From Ophiura sarsii (lineage: Eukaryota > Echinodermata > Ophiuroidea > Amphilepidida > Ophiuridae): a stretch of DNA of 64,000 nt. Made by a program: the position numbers and the translations under genes. Position 1 is the stretch's first letter. Every line of letters starts with the position of its first letter. The notes beneath the pieces are model-generated. The model saw only the letters and a list, made by a program, of their open reading frames with translations. It did not search any database and had not been told where the DNA came from. Below are positions 54,990 through 64,000 of this stretch, one piece after another. The stretch lies in NCBI GenBank assembly GCA_035610835.1, contig CM069455.1, positions 17,931,874 through 17,995,873 of the forward strand. The letters run 5' to 3'.

Positions 54990-56624
54990 TTAAATATTTC
55001 CATACACCCGACTTTCTTCATTGGGTCTTTCATACAAGTTGGTCTCAGCGTAGTCGTAGCAGATTTCTTCCTCGTCCTTCTGCATGTTTCCGTTGTCTTT
55101 TCCTTGTTGGATTCCTGATCTTTACCAGCACTAAGCATGTTAAGTTCGGTGTACTCCTCCTGCACTATATTCTGCTCGACGTTCAGGTCTTGGTATTCGT
55201 CGTCTAGTGGTGTGTCATTGACATTCGCTTGATTGACTTGACGTTGTACAACCGACTGGACGCGCACAGAAACATCTCGTTGGGACAAATATGATGTCTC
55301 ATTTTGTCGAACCTTGCGATAAAGGCAAATAGCGATACCGACTATTGCAGCGCAGACGATGGTCATGACTACGAACGCACCAATCCAACCGATGTTTGAA
55401 TCAGCACGTGTTGCGCGCGGTTTGTTCACGGTTTCGTTTCGGCTTTCAGTCAGATTAAAGGCAACCAACAGTTCAGCATTTGACAGTAACCAATAGTTCT
55501 CAAACAAGGCGTAACACGAAATCAGGGTTCCGTTGTCTTCGGCAAGCGTAGGGTTGATACTAAAAGCTGATCCAACAGAAAACCTTCTTGAACTTGGTAT
55601 TTGAGGTTCTGTAAGCCATAGCCACTTTAAGGGCTTGATATCGTTCGGGGCATTGAACACACAATTAAAATCAGCACCCTCGTTTATGTCGGTGCTTAAT
55701 CGTGAAGGTCGTAGTTCGAGACTCAAGGTGGACTCTGCTGGAATGATACAATTGTTCGTAAAATAAAACTCTGAACTAATAACACTACAGGTGAAAGTAT
55801 CAGCGATCTGTGAATATTTGAGGGAAATTACGGAGGTTACAAATCCAATCTGGTTGGACACCGAGGCCGTTGTCGTCAATGGAATATCAAGCGTGTTATT
55901 GTCCGTCGTCGTCCAGATGAGAGATACCTGAGGGTTGCCGGTCTCAGAGAAACAAGACAATGTAACATTGTTATCCATGGGGCTTGTTTTAAATGAACAA
56001 ATGGGAAACTGACTGTTGGGATAGTAAAGCACGTTGATTGTAACTGACCGTTCATCGAGCAGAAAATTCCCATCGTACAAACCGCAAGTGTAGATTCCAC
56101 TATCACTTCGAGAAATTGATGCGATTGTAAGATCAATGTCGTCAACACTACGATCAAAGTTCACTCTTGTGTCTGTGCGATTTCCGAATTCCTCGTCAAG
56201 AAAATCTCCATTTCTGGTAAGGTTGTGACATGTTTTACTCCAAAACGGTCCGAAAAAACGCTTTACATAATTGAAAATGGGGCGTTTTTCGGAAAATTGG
56301 GGTGGGTGGGGGCGTTTTCACACAAAAAAAAGGTACATTAGTAACAAAAAAAAGGTACATTCGTACCCAAAAAAGGTACATTGGTACCCAAAAAAGGTAC
56401 ATTGGTACCCAAAAAAGGTACATTGGTACCAAAAAAAGGACTTTTTTCATACGCCCCCCCCCCTAGTTACGGGCCTGAGTACACGTGAGTTTAATGGAAC
56501 TTCCAATCTTTGGGTTTGAAGAAGGCTCAGCACGAAACGAGTTTATACTATCAAGAAGACAAGTGCAAGGAGTCGGGGATAAATTAAAAAACAACAGAAC
56601 CAAAACAATTTCATTCAGTGCCAT
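54990..56624 (-). pseudogene. Ig-superfamily receptor member F, disrupted
   Basis: It starts at MALNEIVLVLLFFNL (signal peptide, 56624). Domain 1 is interrupted by a ~240-bp low-complexity insertion (56236-56478), after which the frame is open again. Domains 2 and 3 and the membrane segment are intact. The tail keeps DDEYQDL and EEYTEL, but a small deletion after AGKDQESN shifts the frame. The C-terminal tyrosines (YDYAET, YERP, YGNI) are therefore read out of frame and the actual stop is at 54929. Two independent lesions make a working product unlikely, though a truncated receptor with both YxxL motifs cannot be excluded. Confidence 0.85.
56236..56478. repeat. Insertion in member F with 21-bp repeats
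   Basis: Contains about five copies of aaaaaaggtacattggtaccc (56328-56430), flanked by a G-rich and a C-rich run. It replaces part of domain 1. Confidence 0.85.
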
Positions 56625-57170
56625 TCTCGTGATTATAAGTGCCCGATGTTGTTGAAAAAAAATAAAAAATAGAAAATGCTGAAATGAAATATCTCTGACT
56701 GAACCACAGTATACTAGACTTGCTGATATCACCATTATGGGTACCGGCATGCAGTTCAACGTAGCATACAGATCCAGGAAGGTGATGATTCCAAAATAAA
56801 TAAAAGGACACGATCCGTTGATTCGCACTCAGTATCAACACCCAAAACGTTTACGAGATGTCTCCTGATCGAGTATTTTCCAACATAATCTCAATATATA
56901 AGTGCTTGTATATCATTCGTCAAGCTTTATTCCTCTGTTGATTTTTTGTTACATTTCTCATCCGGTGTATCTAGTATTAATCGGCCAGATGGAGGTCTAT
57001 TGGAAATGTTCGCGTTGGTCGAGGTATCATGTTATAATAATACAACTGTGATTCTAGGTTGCTGGTAAGTCTGCACGTCCACATATTGCTGCATACGTAT
57101 GTCGAATCAGAGAGGCAACAATGATTGCGGGAAACAACACAATTAATTGTCACTACTTCCTTCATGAGAG
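56625..57170 (-). promoter_or_regulatory. 5' flank of Ig member F
   Basis: Matches the B and D flanks in the proximal part (gatgttgttgaaaa, gtatactagacttgctgatatcacc, gttcaacgtagcatacagatcc). It is more diverged distally (ttggaaatgttcgcgttgg). Confidence 0.5.
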
Positions 57171-57266
57171 TTGTGGTATGTATTCCGATCAATGCTGGTA
57201 GATGAAAGGAGGTTAAGAGTGCATCAGGTCAGAATCAAATCCGGATTCGAATGTTCCGGGATAATA

Positions 57267-57742
57267 CAGGGCGCTTCAAAAATAGTGTCCCATGAGTTAA
57301 AAAATAAACACTTTCCACGCGGCTATTGGTTTTACCAAATACAAAACAGATTTTTCAGAAACCTTTCCCAACTGTCAAATTCTATCGCAAGGATTACTGA
57401 ACCAATACTAGGCATGTTCGTACTTATTTCAATGCATTTATCATGGTGATTCCAAATATGGCAATAAAATTCAATAATTTTGACTTTTTTGAAACATTTT
57501 GAAATGTCGTGTGCAGAAGCCTGACGCGTGAAAAGTGTTAATTAAAAATACATCCTGACCATGCCTGAGTAGAGTTTGCCATAATTTGATAACGAAAACT
57601 CGGAAATTAATAGAAACCATTCATCTTATGACCCATTAGAGATTGCTGCCCATCATTATTAGTACTTCACGTCGAACTTTGAATTTTTCCTGGCCACAAC
57701 TGAAAACATGTTTTACATGAGACACCTTTTTGACACGCCCTG
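57267..57742. mobile_element. TA-flanked mariner-like MITE, copy 2
   Basis: Second copy of the 54359 element, shorter through internal deletions. TA precedes it at 57265-57266 but the right flank is GA. The sequence before it (57168-57262) also matches 54250-54355. Confidence 0.7.
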
Positions 57743-57865
57743 GACGTGAAACCACAGCACCAGTTATGTAGACCCTGTTCAAAATCCAGTTAACTATTAA
57801 TTATTCTATAATACTACTATTCAATCAACTACTTGCATTTCTATGAGAAGATTCATAAGGTTTGC

Positions 57866-59720
57866 ATAGGCGTGCGCAGGATTTTTTTACCCGGGGGGCT
57901 TAAAAATAATTTTCATTGGTTCGCACCGCTCCGCGGCAACGAGTCTGAGGGGGTGTGCCCCCTTGGATTGGATTTTTGGCTTGGATTGGATTTTTTGGAA
58001 TATTGGCTATTGTCAAAAGAAAGATTTAACCGGGAGTTTAACAAACCGTTCCTGAAGCCATGTTGTTATTAAGTTTGACTGATAATATGAAACTAATTTG
58101 CGCGTAGCGCGCCAAAAATGTATACTTTAACACTAAAAAGGTCCAGAAAACGTTTCTGAAGCCATCTTGTTCCAATTGAATAACAAAATAGTATAACAAT
58201 AATTGGCGCGGAGCGCGCAAAAATTTGCTATATGTAAAAATAAAGGTTTAGAAGAACGGTCTTGAAGCCATCTCGTTAAGCTTGAATAATAAATAATCAG
58301 TGAGACTAATACGCGCGTAGCGCGCAAAAAATGTATATTTTAACACTAAAAAGTTTCAGAAAACGTTTATGAAGCCATCTTGTTGAAATTGAATAACACA
58401 AAATAAAAAATGATTCCCGCGAAACATCGAACAAATTTGCTATTGTAAAAATAAAGGTTTAGAAAAGCGTTTCTGAAGCTATCTTGTTAAGCTTGAATAA
58501 TAAATAATCAGTGAAACTAATACGCGCGTAGCGCGCCAAAAAATGTCTATTTTAACAATAAAAAGGTCCAGAAAACGTTTCTGAAGCCATCTTGTTCAAA
58601 TTGAATAACAAAATATTTTAAAAAAAATGGCTATTGTAAAAAGAAAGGTTAAAAAAACCCTTGAAGCTTGAATAATAAAAAAAATGAAACCAATTGGCTC
58701 GAAACGAGCAATAATGTCTAGTTTACTAACTAAAATGGTCCATAAAACGTTCTTGAAACATGTTGCAACGTTGTTATAAAGCTGGAATAAACATTGAAAG
58801 CAATTCGCGAGAAGCGCGCAAAAAAATTCTATTTTAACACTAAAAAGCTCCAGAAAAACGTTTTTAAGCCATTTTGTTCAAATTGAATAACAAAATATTT
58901 TTAAAAAAATGGCTATTGTAAAAAGAAAGGTTAAAAAAAACCTTCCTGAAACTATCTTGTTAAGCTTGAATAATAAAACATTGCAACTAATTCGCGCGTA
59001 GCGCGCAAAAATTTGTTATTTTTACACTGAAATGGTCCTGAAAACGTTCCTGAATCAATCTTGTTAAGCTTGAATAATAAAACATTGAAATTAATTTGTG
59101 CAAAAAATGGTTATTTCAACACTAAAATGGTCCTGAAAAACATTCATAAAGCCATTTTGTTTAAGCTTGAATAATAAAAAAATGAAACCAATTGGCTCGA
59201 AACGCGCAAAAATATCTACCGGTAGTTTACTAACTAAAATGGTCCATAAAACGTTCTTGAAACATGTTGCGACGTTGTTATAAAGCTGGAATAAACATTG
59301 AAAGCAATTCGCGCGAAGCGCGCAAAAAAATGCTATTTTAACACTAAAAAGCTCCAGAAAAACGTTCCTTAAGCCATCTTTTTATAACTTGAATAAAGAA
59401 ACATTGAATCTAACTCGCGCGAAGCGCGCCAAAATTTCTAGTTTTCCCCTAAAATGGTCCAGAAAACGTTCCTGAAACCATGTTGTTAAGCTTGAATAGC
59501 AGTGGCGTATATGTAGGTTATTCATATTGGGGGTGGGGGGGCGAGAAATGAAACCGACAAGACTTTTTTTAGGCAAGAAATGCGCGCGTAGCGCGCGAAA
59601 TTTTCGACTTTACACCTATTTTTGGCACGATCGAGGTACATTTTGGCTCTAAATAACAAGCTTGTAGCAAAGAATGTTGCACTTTGGGGACACATTAAGC
59701 GAGCGTAGCGCGCGAAACTT
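57866..59720 (+). repeat. GCGCGYAGCGCGC repeat family, block 2
   Basis: About 15 units with a ~105-bp period. The palindromic motif lies near 58100, 58205, 58311, 58524, 58995, 59305, 59415, 59583 and 59700. Each is followed by aaaaa(t)g.tattttaacactaaaa.ggtccagaaaacgtt.ctgaagccat.ttgtt. Left border gcataggcgtgcgcagg as in block 1. Confidence 0.88.
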
Positions 59721-59724
59721 TTTC

Positions 59725-60180
59725 ATCTGTGTACTTTTGACCATCATAATTCCATAAAATCCTGTGGTCAAATGAACCAACGTCAATATTTTTTTTTTTG
59801 GGGGGGGGGGGGGGGGGTGGGGCGATCGTCCGCCCCCCCCCCCCCTCACGCCCCTCTGGCGACGCCACTGTTGAATGGTTAAACATTGAAACTAATTCGC
59901 GCAAATTTTTCTTTCTTAAGAACTGATGCAGGCTCAAAAGGGGGGTCATAAGAACTAGCAGCAGAGGGTGAAAAGGGGGTCTTCAGCGCGGCACATACCT
60001 TATTATATCTATACCCTTTTTCCAATGTCAGTGCCCCCCGGCTCCTCCTCCCCCTCTCCCCTCCCCTCCTCCTCCTCCTCTCCCCTCCCCTCCTCCTCCT
60101 CTCCCCTCCCCTCCCTTTTCTCCCCTCTTTTTTGTTTACCCTCTGGGGACCCGGGGGGCTTGAGCCCCCAAAGCCCCCCC
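59725..60180. repeat. G/C-homopolymer and CTCC-rich low-complexity sequence
   Basis: G run at 59796-59820, C run at 59833-59846, then (ctcctcc/cccctcc)n at 60040-60125 and a ggggggcttgagccccc palindrome near 60152. Confidence 0.8.
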
Positions 60181-60184
60181 CCTG

Positions 60185-60650
60185 GTTTGTTGAATATCAT
60201 AGACATGATACTGTCGAAACCAATACATGAAAACTCGTGTATTGATATTTCATCCTCATACATCGGAGGATATCATCTTCAGAGTTGCCAGATTGTTTTA
60301 GTGGTGGATCATAGACGTGACTAAACATAACAAGTCACCAAATCCAGAGAGATATACGAGGCGATGGAAAGAAGAAATTAAACATTGCTCATGTTAACAG
60401 AGGGGACCAAACACTCAACCGTTAGTTTTGGTATTAATACGAATGTCTATCTAGCCTGTTTGGTCAAGTCACACTATAGGATATAAAAAAATATGATACA
60501 TGTGGTCAGGACATATACGATAACCTATCAAAAGGTTCTTGGTACGGTGGCAAGATGATCAAGTCCTGGAGATTTCTCAAGCGTATGTCTTTAATTTGTA
60601 GATAGCATACCGTATTCAATAAGAAAGAAAATGGATCAAACGTCACAAAA
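60185..60650. other. 3' flank of Ig member G and unrecognised sequence
   Basis: 60530-60650 matches the 3' flank of members B and D (ggtacggtggcaaga, tcctggagatttctcaagcgtatgtcttt, gatagcatac). The rest is not recognised. Confidence 0.5.
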
Positions 60651-60655
60651 AAAAC

Positions 60656-61705
60656 TTAAATATTTCCATACACCCGGCTCTCTTCATTAGGTCTGTCATA
60701 TACATTTGTTTCAGCGTAGTCGTAGAGTTCTTCCTCGTCTTTCGGCATTTTGTTGTTGTCTTTCCTGAAACTAAGCATGCTAAGTTCGGTGTACTCCTGC
60801 ACTATATTCTGCTCGACGTTCAGGTCTTGGTATTCGTCGTCTGGTGTGTCATTGACATTCGCTTGATTGACTTGAGGCTGTACAACCGACTGGACGCGCA
60901 CAGAAACATCTCGTTGGGACAAATATGATGTCTCATTTTGTCGGACTTTGCGATAAAGACAAATAGCGATACCGGCTATTGCAGCGCAGACGATGGTCAT
61001 GGCTACGAACGCACCAATCCAACCGATGTTTGAATCAGCACGTGTTCCGCGCGGTTTGCTCATGGTTTCGTTTCGGCTTTCGGTCTGATTAAAGGCAACC
61101 AAAAGTTCAGCATTTGCCTGTAACCAAAAGTTCTCAAACAAGGCGTAACATGAAATCAGGGTTCCATTGTCCTCGGCAAGCGTAGGGTTGATACGGAAGG
61201 CTGCTCCAACAGAGAACCTTCTTGAAAGTGGTATTTGAGGTTCTGTAAGCCATAGCCATTTTATAGGCTTGATATCAGTCGGAGTTTTGAACACGCAATC
61301 AAAATCGGCTTCACCATTTTCTACGGTGCTTAATCGTGACGGTCGTATTTCAGGACTCAAGATGGACTTGCCTGAAATGGTACAATTGCTCATATAAGTA
61401 AAGTCTGAACTATTAACACTACAAGTGAAAGTATCCGTGATCCTGATCTGTGAGTATTGGACGGAAATTTCAGAGGTTAAAAATCCATTCTGGTTGGACA
61501 CCGAGTCCGTTGTCGTCAATGGAATATCAAGCGCGTTTTTGTCCGTCATTGTCCAGATGAGAGATACTGGAGGGTTGCCGGTCTCAGAGAAACAAGACAA
61601 TGTAACATTGTTATCAATGTGGCTTGTTTTAAATGAACAAATGGGAAACTGACCGCTAGGATAGTAAAGCACCTTGATTGTAACTGATCGTGCATAGAGT
61701 AGATT
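60656..61705 (-). pseudogene. Ig-superfamily receptor member G, 5'-truncated
   Basis: An open frame covers the end of domain 1 (ARSVTIKVLYYP), domains 2 and 3, the membrane segment (IGWIGAFVAMTIVCAAIAGIAI) and the complete tail. The tail has DDEYQDL-x9-YTEL, LYDYAETNVYDRP and a terminal RVYGNI. A ~15-codon piece of the tail (the AGKDQESNSGLG region) is shortened in frame. At 61705 homology is cut by a G-rich sequence (ggcgtccccagaggggg) leading into a GA tract. The signal peptide, most of domain 1 and the promoter are gone. Unless a new start is used it is a pseudogene with a clean remaining frame, hence a young truncation. Confidence 0.88.
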
Positions 61706-61734
61706 ACTCCCACGCAAGGGCGTCCCCAGAGGGG

Positions 61735-61972
61735 GGTGTGGGGGGGGGGGGTGAATCAAAGGAAGGAGGAAGAAAAGGGAGAAAGAAAAAAAGGAAAGAG
61801 AAAGGGAAAGAAAGAAGGGGAGAAAGAAAGAAGGGGAGAAAGAAAAAAAGAAAGAAAGAAAAAGAAAGGGAAAGAAAAGAGAGAAAAAAAGAAAGAAAGA
61901 AAAAAAGAAAGAAAGTGAAAGGAAAGAGGAAAGAAAGAAAGGAAAAAGGGAAGAAAGAAAGAAAGCCCTATA
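61735..61972 (+). repeat. GA-rich purine tract
   Basis: About 240 bases of gaaag/gaaaa/aggga with almost no pyrimidines. It produces a spurious Lys/Glu/Arg frame and is joined to the truncation point of member G. Confidence 0.95.
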
Positions 61973-61974
61973 AC

Positions 61975-62740
61975 AATTATCGTATGCGCAAATGATAATG
62001 TTGTGTCGGCATATATGTTATTTTAACACAAATAAAATCAAAAATGAACAAAGGCAATGTAGGCATATATGCATTTGTAGGCACTGTGAACGAGCCCATT
62101 TTTATGAGATTTTGTGTCGGCGCACATGAACAGCCTAGGCCCAAGTCTTTGTTTTGCTCATTGTCAAGACACACAAAAAAATTGTGTCGGAATAGTATAG
62201 GCCTAGGCTAGGTATAACGGGCAATGTGTGGGACCTTTAATCATACTAACTAGGCCTATTTCATTGTCGTTGTCAATGCAAACCCAAGTCAATAATGTCG
62301 CCAATGGCCAATCATGTTGGCGCATAGGTTACGAAATATTAACTAATTCGCCTATAATTATGTACATGTACGTAAGTTGATGTAGGCCAATTGCTCTCAT
62401 TGTACTGATTGTAGACGGCTGCAAGCTCACTATCAGTCTATCGCAAAAGTAAGTCCAACTCCAACAATTAGTTGTCAATGCAAAGTAAGAACTTATAAGT
62501 AGACTCTGTCCTAACTTCGACTTGAACAATGCAAATTATCATTATAATTAAGACAATAAGCACAACTGTCGTTATTTGCGTGAGACCAGGATTTACAGTG
62601 TGTGCACCAGGGGCACAATCGATATCTCACGTAATGGTATAGGTCTATGTCGTTGTCGGACATACAGGCTGTAGGCCTATCATGCCTATACTGAACATTT
62701 GACCATGTTTTGTTAGCATTATTCAACAAAAACAAGATGG
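61975..62740. other. Intergenic sequence, nothing recognised
   Basis: Short repeated strings such as ggcatatatg and aggcctaggc, but no gene or Ig homology. Confidence 0.4.
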
Positions 62741-62744
62741 CTTC

Positions 62745-63720
62745 AGGAAAGTGTTCCATGACCATTTTAGTTTAAAAACTCAAAATCTTTGTGCGCTTCG
62801 CGCGCATTCTTTCTACAGGTTCCAACATTATAATGGATCTCGAACCAAACCAAATATGATGGGGGATGTTAAAAACGTCATACTGGACCCTTTTAGTTTT
62901 AGAAATGGCAAATGTTGCGCGCTTCGCGCATATTAGTTTCAATGTTTCATTATTCAAGCTGAACAAGATGGCTTCAGGAAAGTTTTCCATGACCATTTTA
63001 GCTTAAAAACTGAAAATCTTTTTGCGCGCTGCGCGCATTCTTTCTACAGGTATCAACATTATAAATGTCTCGAACCAAACCGAATATTATATGGGTGACG
63101 TTAAAATCGTTATACTGGACCCTTTAAGTGTTAGAAATGCAAAATTTTGCGCGCTTTGCGCGTATTAGTTTCAATGTTTCATTATTTAAGCTTAATTTAT
63201 AGTATCTGAAGGCTTCCAACCAGTTTTCAATGACCATTTTAATTTTAGTTCAAAACCTGAACATTTTTGCGCGCTCTGCGGGCATATTTTCTACAGGTTT
63301 TAACATTATAATGGCCCTCAAACCATACGATTTGGATCAGGACTTGATATGTGTAACTATGCAATATCAAAACGTCATACTTGACTATTTAAGTGTTAGA
63401 AATGCCAATTTTTGCGCGCTTCAAGAAAGCTTCAGGACAGTTTTCCATGACCATTAGTTCAAAAACTGAAAATTTTTGCGCGCTCAGGCCGCATCAGTGG
63501 CGTAACCAGCGGGGGGGGGGGGGGGGCGGCTGGAGCCCCCCACTTGCTTGGAACCCTTGCCCCCCAAATGAATCATGGAATAATGATGGTACAAAGTAAC
63601 AGATGAAAATGTTTCGCGCGCTACGCGCGCATGTCTTCATAAAATGCAATATTCTATGGTACTAGCTTGTTTAGAGCCGAAATGTAGCTCAATCGTACAA
63701 AAGGTAGGCGTAAAGTCGAA
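62745..63720 (-). repeat. GCGCGYAGCGCGC repeat family, block 3 (inverted)
   Basis: Reverse-complement orientation of blocks 1 and 2: gcgcgcttcgcgcgcatt, aaaatggtcatggaaaac complement and gtttcattattcaagct at 100-110-base spacing. It contains a G run at 63511-63525 and ends at cgcgcgctacgcgcgc (63616) and beyond. Confidence 0.8.
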
Positions 63721-64000
63721 GATTTTCACGCATTTATTGACACTGGAATGAAGCCCATTTCAAGTCACTGCCCCTTCTTGCCCCCCCCCCCCCAAATGCA
63801 GGGGCGTAACTACTTTTTTTGAGTGGGGGGGATGAAAATTATCAGACTCAAATACGGCAGGGCTGTCAAGTTTAGAGTAATGTTCAGAGTGAGACTTTTT
63901 TAACCTCAAAATATTTTTTTACTCGCTACGCTCGTAAAACTATTGCCCGCCTTTTGTAACCCAAATAATACACTTTTTATAGATTGGGCTCATTTTGTAG
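63721..64000. other. Repeat-derived sequence to the window end
   Basis: C-run (63781-63794) followed by aggggcgtaactacttttttt, a common transposon-end-like string. A further ctcgctacgctcg palindrome lies near 63922. No gene. Confidence 0.4.

Noticed and set aside
61690..61995. Lys/Glu-rich protein on the plus strand
   Set aside because: Translation of the GA-rich purine tract next to the truncated receptor.

Overview
This is a piece of AT-rich, intron-bearing, repeat-laden animal nuclear DNA. There are no operons, no bacterial-type gene packing and no rRNA. It holds LINE remnants, a tRNA-derived SINE, many short inverted-repeat DNA transposons, satellites, a spliced alpha/beta-hydrolase gene and a tandem family of immunoglobulin-domain receptors. 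The repeat flavour and a chlorophyllase-like hydrolase suggest a marine invertebrate, perhaps a deuterostome such as an echinoderm, hemichordate or lancelet. The species cannot be fixed from the sequence alone.

Layout. 0-23 kb is essentially gene-free and made of mobile DNA: two opposite copies of a 1.1-kb TTAA-flanked element and a 0.6-kb TTAA hairpin element, a 2-kb patch with 11 copies of a GTTTAYTACGTTAY motif, a LINE reverse-transcriptase relic, TA-flanked MITEs, minisatellites and a triplicated 1.46-kb unit. 23.5-26.4 kb is a ~154-bp satellite array that cuts straight into an Ig-receptor pseudogene (26.4-27.5 kb). 28.0-29.4 kb is a 5'-truncated LINE.

29.6-36.9 kb (minus strand) is a complete six-exon gene that no single long ORF reveals. 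I rebuilt it from splice signals and matching phases: about 315 codons from the inner ATG, chlorophyllase-like alpha/beta hydrolase, with nucleophile elbow C-H-S-A-G and a terminal G-H-C-D histidine motif. Its fourth intron contains at least seven decaying copies of the 3' half of exon 4 with their splice donors, plus a large foldback element and a MITE. 37-41 kb holds minisatellites, a tRNA-derived SINE and unrecognised DNA.

41-62 kb (minus strand) is a tandem array of single-exon Ig-superfamily receptor genes. Together with the 26.4-kb fragment there are seven members in all states: one intact (51.0-52.4 kb), one with a single frameshift (41.2-42.7 kb), two damaged (55.0-56.6 and 60.7-61.7 kb) and three relics. 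There are also orphan promoter-side and tail-side fragments where further copies appear to have been lost. The intact product has a signal peptide, three Ig domains, one membrane segment and a cytoplasmic tail with paired YxxL motifs (ITAM-like spacing) and a last YxNI. This looks like a birth-and-death family of cell-surface receptors that would signal through tyrosine phosphorylation. The gaps between genes carry MITEs, a GC-palindrome repeat (GCGCGYAGCGCGC, ~105-bp period) and G- or GA-rich tracts. The repeat block at 62.7-63.7 kb is the same family in inverted orientation.
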